Origin: Nitrospirota bacterium
Lineage (GTDB): Bacteria > Nitrospirota > Nitrospiria > Nitrospirales > UBA8639
Assembly: GCA_020355985.1 (NCBI GenBank)
Contig: CP070628.1
Coordinates: 797,275 to 810,644 of the forward strand
DNA: 13,370 nucleotides
Reading direction: 5' to 3'
This document shows positions 1-6,132 of the stretch, in pieces. The number at the start of each line of letters is the position of its first letter. The stretch's first letter is position 1. Position numbers and translations under genes: made by a program. Under the pieces are notes generated by a model. The model had not been told where the DNA came from. It saw nothing but the letters and a program-made list of their open reading frames with translations, and did no database searches.

Positions 1-107
1 CCGATGGCCCTTTCCATGGTGCCAAAGGCAAGAAGGAATAAACTTCCTAGGAGTACATTTTCCCATACTTCCTTCCTTACGCGTCCCATTATTGCCATAG
101 GGGCCAT
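1..107 (-). CDS. Partial membrane protein, N-terminus only
   Basis: An open frame on the minus strand runs off the left edge of the window. From the outermost ATG (107) it encodes 35 residues; in-frame ATGs at 98 and 89 are alternatives and none has a clear Shine-Dalgarno sequence. The start at 89 gives a typical short basic N-terminus (MGRVRKEVWEN) followed by a hydrophobic stretch (VLLGSLFLLAFGT) that looks like a membrane segment or signal anchor. Support comes mainly from the good promoter placed just upstream (158-186). Too little is visible to name a family. The start codon is uncertain and the whole call could be wrong. Confidence 0.4.
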   Translation of the reverse strand, partial: MAPMAIMGRVRKEVWENVLLGSLFLLAFGTMERAI

Positions 108-157
108 TCGTGAAAGGGATAATAACGAGATTCCGAATTGTTGAGAAATTCTAGGGA

Positions 158-186
158 ATAGTAATTTAAAGATATCATTATGTCAA
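158..186 (-). promoter_or_regulatory. Sigma70-type promoter reading left
   Basis: On the minus strand a consensus -35 box TTGACA (186-181) is followed after exactly 17 bases by TACTAT (163-158), which matches four of six positions of the -10 consensus. The surrounding DNA is AT-rich. Transcription would start near 150 and lead into the partial membrane-protein frame at the left edge. Confidence 0.5.
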
Positions 187-503
187 TTAAAATTTACTAA
201 TTTAATGTTCCATATTATTCAAATTTTCCTTGATACTAAACATGGAGATTCAGCCAGAGAGTTCTCTGAAGTAGTAAAGAACGCGAAGCTTCAGATGTTT
301 ATCGAAATGTGCGGTTTGCAGCGTTTCATCGGCTGGGCAGAAGAGGCAAGGACAAGCTATGCACGGCAGGGAGAAACCCGCAAGATTTCCTTATAAGGAA
401 ATGTTTGGAATCTTGTACGGAAAAGAAGGAGGGGAAACTAGATGAGAGGAATGGTGTCGTTAGGGTGTTAAGAAATAAAGCTTGGTCTTTGAAATCATTA
501 GGC
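187..503. other. Gene-poor AT-rich stretch
   Basis: No convincing gene is seen here. Two plus-strand frames (205-396 and 309-533) have no recognisable family and their starts lack a ribosome site. Near 428-441 an AGGAGG-like run precedes ATGAGAGGAATG, but that frame stops after nine codons. The frame ending at 533 finishes with a hydrophobic, signal-peptide-like run (SLKSLGLFLAAGLFF), so the stretch may hold remains of a decayed secreted-protein gene. That is only a guess. Confidence 0.4.
381..415. repeat. 18-base perfect palindrome nested in a second inverted repeat
   Basis: Bases 385-402 read ATTTCCTTATAAGGAAAT, a perfect palindrome. The outer bases CAAGATTTCC (381-390) can instead pair, with one bulge, with GGAATCTTG (407-415), so two mutually exclusive hairpins are possible in RNA. 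On DNA the palindrome could be a dimeric-regulator operator. No T-run follows, so it is not an evident terminator. Confidence 0.45.
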
Positions 504-854
504 CTATTCCTGGCTGCAGGTTTGTTCTTTTAAGATTTTGCAAGGAGAAGCACTTCTGGCAAGTTTCCAGGATTTAAGAAGAGGGGGAACATTATCTGGG
601 CGGATTTGGACAACCACATCAATCATGTCGCCGACCTCTAATGTTTTGAGATGTTCTTTCACTGGATCTTCCACTTGGATCCACTGAATCCCGGAATCGG
701 TGGTGATGAGGAAATATCCTTTATCTGGTTCCAACCGGACGATAGGGCTGTAATAGCTTTTGAGTGAGGTGGACGCATCGGCAAACACAGGAACACTGGT
801 TTGGAAAAGCAGGCTAAGTACAAAGAGCCCAGTGATGAAATAAGAGGGGGACAT
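504..854 (-). CDS. Small secreted protein of unknown function
   Basis: A 116-residue protein from the ATG at 854, chosen because a strong ribosome site (GGAGGA at 861-867) lies eight bases upstream; the longer frame from 893 has no such site. Residues 1 to about 26 form a signal peptide: a short N-terminus, the hydrophobic core YFITGLFVLSLLF and a likely cleavage after VFA-DA. The mature part alternates hydrophobic and polar residues (GYFLITTD, IQWIQVED, DMIDVVVQI), suggesting a small beta-barrel or OB-like fold, and ends with two cysteines (SPCKILKEQTC) that could form a disulfide in the periplasm. It lies 100 bases beyond the JAMM protease gene on the same strand but has its own ribosome site, so operon membership is unclear. 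I do not recognise the family. Confidence 0.7.
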   Translation of the reverse strand: MSPSYFITGLFVLSLLFQTSVPVFADASTSLKSYYSPIVRLEPDKGYFLITTDSGIQWIQVEDPVKEHLKTLEVGDMIDVVVQIRPDNVPPLLKSWKLARSASPCKILKEQTCSQE

Positions 855-957
855 AGATTTTTCCTCCGATAAAAAATTGAGAAAGCCTCTCATTATCTCA
901 AGACGCCAGCCGAGTTGTCCATGGTCCTACTAAGAAAATAGCGATGCCCCAAGGCTA

Positions 958-1470
958 CTAAGAAGATGGCTGTTGGATCGAAATTTCAGTCGCTTGGGAG
1001 TCCTGGATTCGATACGCACGAATATCTGGGCTATCCAGATGTTCCAAGGAGACGATGAGGTGGAGAGGTTCAGGGAGATTGAGCTTGGTGCGATAACTTT
1101 CAAATTCCATGGCAATCGTGATATCGGTTTGGGAAGGGCGGGCAGGACTAAACGTATGAGAATGGTAAAAACCTAAGAGATCCTGTTTTTTAGAACGAAT
1201 GTCCCGCTGAGCCATAGCCATTTCCCGCGCGTCCATTTGGAACGCAATGTCGGCACGTTCTTCTGGGGATAGCTGTTGGAGGTCGGAAAGTTTGACTCCA
1301 TCAAAGCGAGATAGCTCTTGCTCTGACATATTGGCCAAAATATTGGTAATGCGATAACTTTCGGCGACCGTCTGGTTCACGCCGGAGAGAATGCCGCAGC
1401 ATTCATGCGGAGCGAGCTCTCGCGCATGGGCAATCATGTCTTGAATGATGCCGGAAGGAATATGGAGCAT
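958..1470 (-). CDS. mec: JAMM (M67, Mec-type) metalloprotease for sulfur-carrier adducts
   Basis: A 170-residue zinc isopeptidase/carboxypeptidase of the JAB1/MPN/Mov34 family. The motif is complete: Glu23 (PHECCGIL), then His103-x-His105, Ser113 and Asp116 (HSHTFSPARPSQTD), giving the H-x-H-x7-S-x2-D spacing that binds catalytic zinc. In the family, M. tuberculosis Mec frees cysteine from CysO-cysteine and Wolinella HcyD both trims the C-terminal Ala of HcyS and frees homocysteine. Here the gene starts five bases after the E1 gene at 1476-2279 and lies in the same run as two carriers that each carry an extra C-terminal residue, so both uncapping and product release are plausible (inference). 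The usual HSHP is HSHT, and a roughly 30-residue segment (48-85) precedes the active site. The ribosome site is weak, suggesting translational coupling. Confidence 0.88.
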   Translation of the reverse strand: MLHIPSGIIQDMIAHARELAPHECCGILSGVNQTVAESYRITNILANMSEQELSRFDGVKLSDLQQLSPEERADIAFQMDAREMAMAQRDIRSKKQDLLGFYHSHTFSPARPSQTDITIAMEFESYRTKLNLPEPLHLIVSLEHLDSPDIRAYRIQDSQATEISIQQPSS

Positions 1471-1475
1471 GGAGG

Positions 1476-2279
1476 TCAGAGGCTGCAGGAAACCTCATAG
1501 TCCTCGCCCAATTCGATGATGCTGGGATGAGGGCCGCAAAGAGGGCAATCGGGCGCTTTTGGGCGGCCAACTTTTCTGAAGGTCATATCTAAGGCATCAT
1601 AAAGAAGAAGGCGGTCTGCGAGCGTTTCTCCCAGTCCCAGGATTTCTTTGATGGCTTCATTGGCTTGTAACACGCCAATGGTACCTGCCAGGACACCTAA
1701 GACACCTGCTTCCTGGCAATTTGGAACTAACCCGGCTGGTGGGGGTTCCGGATACAAGCAGCGGTAACAAGGAAAGCCTTCATGGGGTTTGATCGTAGCC
1801 AGTTGTCCCTCAAATCGAAAGATGCTTCCTGAAATTAGGGTTTTTTTCGCGAAGAAACAGGCATCATTAATCAAAAATCGAGTGGAGAAATTATCGGATC
1901 CATCAAGAATGATGTCATATTGTTCAAGCAGGGGCATGATATTCTCTTTACTGACATGTTCAGGGTAGAGTTCGAGTGTCGTTTCGGGATTCAGCGCCGA
2001 TAATAATTTTCCACCCGATTCCACTTTTGAAACTCCAATGCGATCAGTCGTATGGAGAATTTGTCGTTGTAAATTGGAAAGGTCCACGACATCCCCGTCA
2101 GTAAGTCCGAGTGTGCCAATGCCGGCAGCCACGAGGTAGAGTGCTGCTGGAGAGCCTAGTCCACCCGCTCCAATGACCAAAACCCTCGCATCCTGAAGTT
2201 TTTTTTGGCCCTTGCCGCCAACTTCATTCAGAATCATCTGGCGACTATAGCGGCTGATTTGTGAATCCGTGAATTGCAT
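1476..2279 (-). CDS. moeB: MoeB/ThiF-family E1-like adenylyltransferase (copy A)
   Basis: A 267-residue ATP-dependent activating enzyme that adenylates the C-terminal glycine of a ubiquitin-like sulfur carrier. Visible features: an Arg-finger region near Arg13 (RYSRQ), the nucleotide-binding loop GAGGLG at 37-42, the DLSNLQRQ motif at 66-73, Asp126/Asp129 (LDGSDNF), a structural zinc site from Cys171/Cys174 (CYRC) and Cys245/Cys248 (CPLC), and Cys188 in VPNCQEAG, the position of the crossover-loop cysteine. Length matches classic MoeB; no rhodanese domain follows, so sulfur must come from free sulfide or a separate donor. It sits between the NIL-domain gene and the JAMM gene, and its natural partner is probably the CysO-type carrier at 2532-2807. 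It is a clear paralogue of the E1 at 4108-4911. A role in molybdopterin synthesis cannot be excluded, but no mo-gene is nearby. Confidence 0.9.
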   Translation of the reverse strand: MQFTDSQISRYSRQMILNEVGGKGQKKLQDARVLVIGAGGLGSPAALYLVAAGIGTLGLTDGDVVDLSNLQRQILHTTDRIGVSKVESGGKLLSALNPETTLELYPEHVSKENIMPLLEQYDIILDGSDNFSTRFLINDACFFAKKTLISGSIFRFEGQLATIKPHEGFPCYRCLYPEPPPAGLVPNCQEAGVLGVLAGTIGVLQANEAIKEILGLGETLADRLLLYDALDMTFRKVGRPKAPDCPLCGPHPSIIELGEDYEVSCSL

Positions 2280-2292
2280 AATCTGTGTGCTC

Positions 2293-2532
2293 TTATTCCA
2301 CGACGTTTAATTCGATAGGATCGACGATGCATCCTTTTTGGCGAAGGCCTTCGATCGCTTTTTCTATTTCATCGACTTCCCCGGAAAACTCCACATCCAT
2401 CCATCCGGTGGTTTCTCGCACGTCCGCTCTTCTGATACTCGGAATGACTTGGTATTCATGGCCAATTTCATAGAGAATAGGTTCAGGAATCTTTTCTTCC
2501 GGATAGCGAATATGGAACCGGAGTTTGGCCAT
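2293..2532 (-). CDS. Stand-alone NIL-domain protein
   Basis: A 79-residue cytoplasmic protein that is essentially one NIL domain. NIL domains form a small ferredoxin-like fold; they bind methionine in the MetN transporter ATPase and are fused to ferredoxins in archaeal homocysteine synthesis. The sequence follows the domain from KLRFHIRYPEE through DVEFSGEVDEIEKAIEGLRQ to a terminal strand. Its ATG at 2532 shares one base with the stop of the CysO-type carrier (TAATG), and the ribosome site AGGAGG lies within the carrier's last codons. This very tight coupling suggests a shared complex or pathway, and the domain hints at methionine or homocysteine as ligand or product (inference). No catalytic residues are evident. 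Confidence 0.82.
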   Translation of the reverse strand: MAKLRFHIRYPEEKIPEPILYEIGHEYQVIPSIRRADVRETTGWMDVEFSGEVDEIEKAIEGLRQKGCIVDPIELNVVE

Positions 2533-2807
2533 TAGTTGCCTCCTGCAATGGCTGGGATAATGGATACCTGATCACCGTCTTTGAGAGGGGTGTCTTTCCC
2601 CGTCAAAAATCGGATGTCTTCCTCATTCACATAAATGTTGATAAAACGCCGGACTTCTCCCTGTTCGTCATAAAGTCGTTCTTTAATGCCAGGGTGAGCG
2701 GAGCCTAAATTGTCGATAATTTCTGCAACGGTGCTACCGGCAATTTCTACTTCATTTTTTCCACCGGTCATGGGACGAAGTGGAGTGGGGATACGTACCT
2801 TAATCAT
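2532..2807 (-). CDS. cysO: CysO-type MoaD-like sulfur carrier with a capped C-terminus
   Basis: A 91-residue ubiquitin-fold protein. It follows M. tuberculosis CysO closely as I recall it: VRIPTPLRPMTGGKNEV at the N-terminus, the central RRFINIYVNEEDIRFL block (residues 53-68), a KDGDQVSIIPA strand and a final AGG. CysO carries sulfide as a C-terminal thiocarboxylate for cysteine synthesis. Unlike CysO, the protein does not end at the diglycine: an Asn codon precedes the stop (AGGN), so a protease must remove Asn before adenylation. The start overlaps the threonine-synthase-like stop (ATGA), with a GAGGAG ribosome site inside that gene, and the stop overlaps the NIL gene. The likely E1 and protease are two genes downstream. 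Confidence 0.9.
   Translation of the reverse strand: MIKVRIPTPLRPMTGGKNEVEIAGSTVAEIIDNLGSAHPGIKERLYDEQGEVRRFINIYVNEEDIRFLTGKDTPLKDGDQVSIIPAIAGGN
2535..2546 (-). promoter_or_regulatory. Ribosome site embedded in the diglycine codons of the carrier
   Basis: On the minus strand the end of the carrier gene reads GCAGGAGGCAACTAATG. The Gly-Gly codons (GGA GGC) form an AGGAGG Shine-Dalgarno sequence for the NIL gene, and the extra Asn codon plus stop give the spacing of six bases to the next ATG. Start and stop share one base, so the two proteins should be made in coupled fashion. Confidence 0.7.
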
Positions 2808-4045
2808 GTTGACTCCTCAAGGCCAAAGGTCTTCGTGAAATGCTTGAGACTGGGTGGAATTCGAGTGGGCCGTCCCACTGAGTCGATGACCGCCTCCTGT
2901 GTTTTGAGTCCATTGCCCGTGATATAGGCCACGGTCACATCGTTTTTATGGATCAATCCCTGTTTCGCCAATTTTCGTAACACCCCAATGGTGACGCCAC
3001 CCGCCGTTTCGGCAAAAATGCCCTCGGTTTGGGCAAGGAGTTTAATGCTTTCAACAATTTCATCATCGGTGACGGCATCCATGGCCCCATGGCTTTCTGC
3101 GGCGGTTTTAAGAGCATAATAGCCATCTGCAGGGTTACCAATGGCCAAGGATTTCGCAATGGTGTCGGGTTTTACCGGTTTGAAAAAGTCGCGGCCGTTT
3201 CGAAAAGCCGTTCCAATCGGCGAACATCCCTCCGCCTGTGCTCCATTGACTTTAGTGGGGACAGAATCAATAATCCCGACCTTTTCAAGTTCTTTCAATC
3301 CTTTCCAGATTTTTGTGAGCAAGGACCCGGAAGCCATAGGTACAACCACCTGATCGGGAGCTCGCCAGCCTAATTGCTCCGCTGTTTCATAGGCCAGCGT
3401 TTTTGATCCTTCTGCATAATAGGGTCGAATATTGATATTCACAAAGGCCCAACGGCGTTCGCCAGCGATTTCACTACACAAGCGATTCACGTCATCGTAA
3501 TTGCCCTCGATTTCAATAACATTGGGGCGATAGATGAGATTGCCCAACACTTTTGCCGCTTCAAGATCGCCCGGGATGAAGACATAACATTTCATGCCTG
3601 CCGAAGCCGCATGGGCGGAAACGGAGTTGGCCAAATTACCCGTTGAGGCACAAGCCACCGTTTCAAAACCCAGTTCCCGGGCACGAGTCAGGGCGATGGC
3701 CACGACGCGATCTTTAAACGAAAGAGTGGGGTGATTCACGCAATCGTTTTTAATGTACAGATGGTCGAGGCCTAAAAACGCGCCGAGGTTTTTGGCATGA
3801 ACCAACGGGGTCAGTCCGGCATGTTTGCCGATGAAATTGGTGCCCTCGACCGGAAGCAAATCCACATAGCGCCAGAGACTTTTCGGGCCGGCAAGAATCT
3901 TCTCTCGCGTGAGTTCCTTTTTGATGGCCGTATAATCATACTTCACTTCCAATGGACCAAAGCACAGTTCGCACACGTGGATATCTTGCGTGGGATATTC
4001 TTTTCCGCATTCCCGACAGATCAGTGATTGCATTTTTTTTGTCAT
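2804..4045 (-). CDS. thrC: Threonine-synthase-family PLP enzyme with N-terminal zinc ribbon
   Basis: A 413-residue fold-type-II PLP enzyme. The N-terminus has a zinc ribbon from Cys10, Cys13, Cys25 and Cys28. The PLP lysine is Lys111 in PTLSFKDRVV, followed by the phosphate-binding ASTGNLAN loop (133-140) and a C-terminal GGVTIGVLRK/ITGNGLK region typical of threonine synthase. The classical reaction converts O-phosphohomoserine to threonine. The gene is preceded by an AGGAT-type ribosome site and its stop overlaps the CysO-type carrier start by four bases (ATGA). The pairing raises an alternative: elimination of phosphate followed by attack of carrier-bound sulfur would give homocysteine, not threonine. 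The NHPTLSFKDR active-site version differs from the more common NPTGSFKDR. The family call is secure; the reaction in vivo is open, and an ordinary threonine synthase remains the default. Confidence 0.88.
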   Translation of the reverse strand: MTKKMQSLICRECGKEYPTQDIHVCELCFGPLEVKYDYTAIKKELTREKILAGPKSLWRYVDLLPVEGTNFIGKHAGLTPLVHAKNLGAFLGLDHLYIKNDCVNHPTLSFKDRVVAIALTRARELGFETVACASTGNLANSVSAHAASAGMKCYVFIPGDLEAAKVLGNLIYRPNVIEIEGNYDDVNRLCSEIAGERRWAFVNINIRPYYAEGSKTLAYETAEQLGWRAPDQVVVPMASGSLLTKIWKGLKELEKVGIIDSVPTKVNGAQAEGCSPIGTAFRNGRDFFKPVKPDTIAKSLAIGNPADGYYALKTAAESHGAMDAVTDDEIVESIKLLAQTEGIFAETAGGVTIGVLRKLAKQGLIHKNDVTVAYITGNGLKTQEAVIDSVGRPTRIPPSLKHFTKTFGLEEST

Positions 4046-4107
4046 GATGGAATCCTCATCTCAAATACACCAGATAGGTCGTATGGTTCCGTATAAATAG
4101 GGGAGGC

Positions 4108-4911
4108 TTAAATGGCACAAGCCTCTGGTTCGTCATAATCGATGAGTTCTGTCAGCGATGCTTCCGGCCCACAGAGTGCGCATGATGGATTGCGCCTGAC
4201 CCGTATTTCTCGAAAGGCGGTGGTTCGGGCATCAAAGTCTAAGAGTCGATCCGTTAAAGGCTGGCCGGTTTTTAAAATGAGCTTAATAGCTTCCGTGGCT
4301 TGAATGGTTCCAATAATGCCCGCGACCACTCCGATAATCCCCGCTTCCTGACAAGTCGGTACCACGCCCGGTGGCGGCGGATTTTTAAAAATACAACGAT
4401 AACAGGCCGATTCATTGGGAACAATCGTCATGACTCGGCCTTCAAAGCGGAGAATGCCGCCATGGACCAGTGGCTTGTTTTCCATATAGCAAGCATCGTT
4501 GATCAAAAACTTGGCCGGGAAATTATCGACGCCATCAATGACGACATCATATTGCCTGATAATTTCTCGGGCGTTATGAGACGTCAGTCGTTTCTGATAG
4601 GTGTTGACCTGCACATCGGGGTTTAACGATTGAATTTTTTCTTTGGCCGACAGCGTCTTGGAGCGACCGACGTCCGGGGTATGGTGCAGCACCTGACGTT
4701 GAAGATTGGAAAGGTCCACCACATCACTGTCAATTAATCCAATGGTGCCAATGCCAGCGGCCCCCAAGTAATAGGCGACGGGGCAGCCCAAGCCTCCCGC
4801 ACCCACGACAAAGACTTTGGCTTGCGATAATTTCTTCTGGCCCTTTCCTCCCACTTCGGGAAGGAGTATATGTCGGCTATAGCGTGTGATCTGATCTTCA
4901 GTAAAGCTCAT
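4108..4911 (-). CDS. moeB: MoeB/ThiF-family E1-like adenylyltransferase (copy B)
   Basis: A second 267-residue E1-like enzyme, paralogous to the one at 1476-2279 and identical in length. It has the Arg region RYSRH (10-14), the GAGGLG loop at 37-42, DLSNLQRQ at 66-73, Asp126/Asp129 (IDGVDNF), zinc cysteines 170/173 (CYRC) and 244/247 (CALC), and Cys187 in VPTCQEAG. Again no rhodanese domain. It lies 27 bases after the cysteine synthase gene and two genes after the ThiS-like carrier, which suggests that carrier is its substrate; copy A would then serve the CysO-type carrier. The two copies differ in the stretch after residue 75 and in the acidic C-terminal tail, regions that could set carrier choice. 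Substrate assignment is inference from gene order. Confidence 0.9.
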   Translation of the reverse strand: MSFTEDQITRYSRHILLPEVGGKGQKKLSQAKVFVVGAGGLGCPVAYYLGAAGIGTIGLIDSDVVDLSNLQRQVLHHTPDVGRSKTLSAKEKIQSLNPDVQVNTYQKRLTSHNAREIIRQYDVVIDGVDNFPAKFLINDACYMENKPLVHGGILRFEGRVMTIVPNESACYRCIFKNPPPPGVVPTCQEAGIIGVVAGIIGTIQATEAIKLILKTGQPLTDRLLDFDARTTAFREIRVRRNPSCALCGPEASLTELIDYDEPEACAI

Positions 4912-4938
4912 GGCTGTTCAGTTGTTGAGAGACGATGA

Positions 4939-5868
4939 TTAAATATTGAAGTATTTTTCAATGCTGAGATAGCGTTCGCCGGTGTCGCAGAGGATTGTCA
5001 CAACATTTTTTCCTGAGCCCAGTGACTCAGCGACTTTTTGAGCCGCAAAGACATTCGCTCCTGCTGAAATTCCAACGAGTAGCCCTTCTTTTTTCGCGAG
5101 CTGTTTCGTGGTTTGATAAGCCTCTTCGTCAGTGACCGTAATAATTTGATCAAGTAAGGATCGGTTCAAGACTTCCGGGACAAAGCCTGCACCAATGCCT
5201 TGAATTTTATGGGGACCAGCTTCTCCTCCAGATAAGACTGGCGAGCCGGTGGGTTCTACCGCTACTATTTTCACGTTGGCGTTCTTCTCTTTGAATACTT
5301 CTCCACAGCCGGTAATCGTGCCGCCCGTTCCCACGGCCGCAACAAAGGCATCAACCTTTCCTTCTAGCCCATCCCAAATTTCTAATGCCGTGGTTTTTCG
5401 GTGCATGGCCGGATTGGCAGGATTTGAAAATTGGTTGGGCATGAAATATTCCGGGTTCTGGCTTAAAATGCTTTCAGCTTCATTAATAGAGCCCCGCATC
5501 CCTTCTCTGGCCGGGGTCAACACCAATTGTGCCCCATACGATGAAAGCAGGCTGGCCCGTTCTAGGCTCATCCCCTCCGGCATCACCAGGATTAACTTAT
5601 AGCCACGGACGGCAGAGACAAGGGCTAAGCCAATACCGGTGTTCCCACTCGTGGGCTCAACAATCGTGCCGCCGGGTTTCAAGAGGCCCTGCTTCTCGGC
5701 CTCATCAATCATGTTCAAACAAATGCGGTCTTTGACGCTCCCGCCAGGATTTTGAAATTCGGCTTTTCCATAGATCGTGGCCCCTCCGGGTGGAGACAGG
5801 CGGTTCAAACGTACGAGAGGTGTGCCGCCAATGCCTTCAGTGATACATGGCAATAATGAGGCGTTCAT
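4939..5868 (-). CDS. cysK: Cysteine synthase, CysK-type (O-acetylserine sulfhydrylase)
   Basis: A 309-residue PLP enzyme that replaces the acetyl group of O-acetylserine with sulfur to give cysteine. Visible are the PLP lysine Lys46 in NPGGSVKDR, the substrate-binding TSGNTG loop (73-78), the phosphate-binding GTGGTITG (180-187), PHKIQGIGAGFVP (219-231) and SAGAN (268-272). The IQGIGAGFVP segment is typical of CysK, not of the O-phosphoserine-using CysM of M. tuberculosis. The start overlaps the ThiS-like carrier's stop by four bases (ATGA), so the pair is translationally coupled. That placement suggests it may take sulfur from the carrier thiocarboxylate, from free sulfide, or from both. Annotation pipelines may call it CysM. 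Confidence 0.93.
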   Translation of the reverse strand: MNASLLPCITEGIGGTPLVRLNRLSPPGGATIYGKAEFQNPGGSVKDRICLNMIDEAEKQGLLKPGGTIVEPTSGNTGIGLALVSAVRGYKLILVMPEGMSLERASLLSSYGAQLVLTPAREGMRGSINEAESILSQNPEYFMPNQFSNPANPAMHRKTTALEIWDGLEGKVDAFVAAVGTGGTITGCGEVFKEKNANVKIVAVEPTGSPVLSGGEAGPHKIQGIGAGFVPEVLNRSLLDQIITVTDEEAYQTTKQLAKKEGLLVGISAGANVFAAQKVAESLGSGKNVVTILCDTGERYLSIEKYFNI

Positions 5869-6065
5869 GCTCCGCCGCCCATGAAAAACAAAAATTCCAC
5901 CTTGTCGTCTTCTTTGAGAGACGTGGTTCCCAGGTTTTCCTGATCAATCATCTGAGTATTGACTTCGACGGCGACCAATTGCGGGTCAATATCCTTGGCC
6001 TTGAGGACATCCATGACTGTAGAAACCTCTAGGTTTTCTACTTTACCATTTATGGTTAATTGCAT
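5865..6065 (-). CDS. ThiS-like sulfur carrier with a C-terminal Ala cap
   Basis: A 66-residue ubiquitin-fold carrier (MQLTINGKVENLEV start, TVMDVLKAKDID helix, LKEDDKVEFLFFMGGGA end). Aligned by eye with E. coli ThiS (DGDQILLFQVIAGG), the final diglycine falls one residue before the end, leaving an extra Ala. This is the arrangement of HcyS-Ala in Wolinella succinogenes, whose Ala is removed by the JAMM protease HcyD. The gene is coupled to the cysteine synthase through ATGA, so a role in cysteine or homocysteine sulfur transfer is more likely than thiamine synthesis; no thi biosynthesis gene is adjacent. A GGAG ribosome site sits seven bases before the ATG. Upstream, around the Sir2 stop codon, TTGACT could be a -35 box for a promoter, but no good -10 follows, so this is not called. 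Confidence 0.88.
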   Translation of the reverse strand: MQLTINGKVENLEVSTVMDVLKAKDIDPQLVAVEVNTQMIDQENLGTTSLKEDDKVEFLFFMGGGA

Positions 6066-6132
6066 TGGTTACTCCAGCATAAGTACTGAGAATCCCTAAA
6101 CAAAAAAACGTAACAAACCCTTATAAAGCGAG

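Noticed and set aside
300..440. Possible riboswitch upstream of a short ATG
   Set aside because: I compared it mentally with the c-di-GMP-I and TPP consensus elements and neither core matches; no substantial frame follows the ATG at 441.
205..533. Two plus-strand frames of 63 and 74 codons
   Set aside because: They overlap each other, lack ribosome sites and family resemblance. Only the hydrophobic end of the second is suggestive, so it is noted as a possible remnant, not called.
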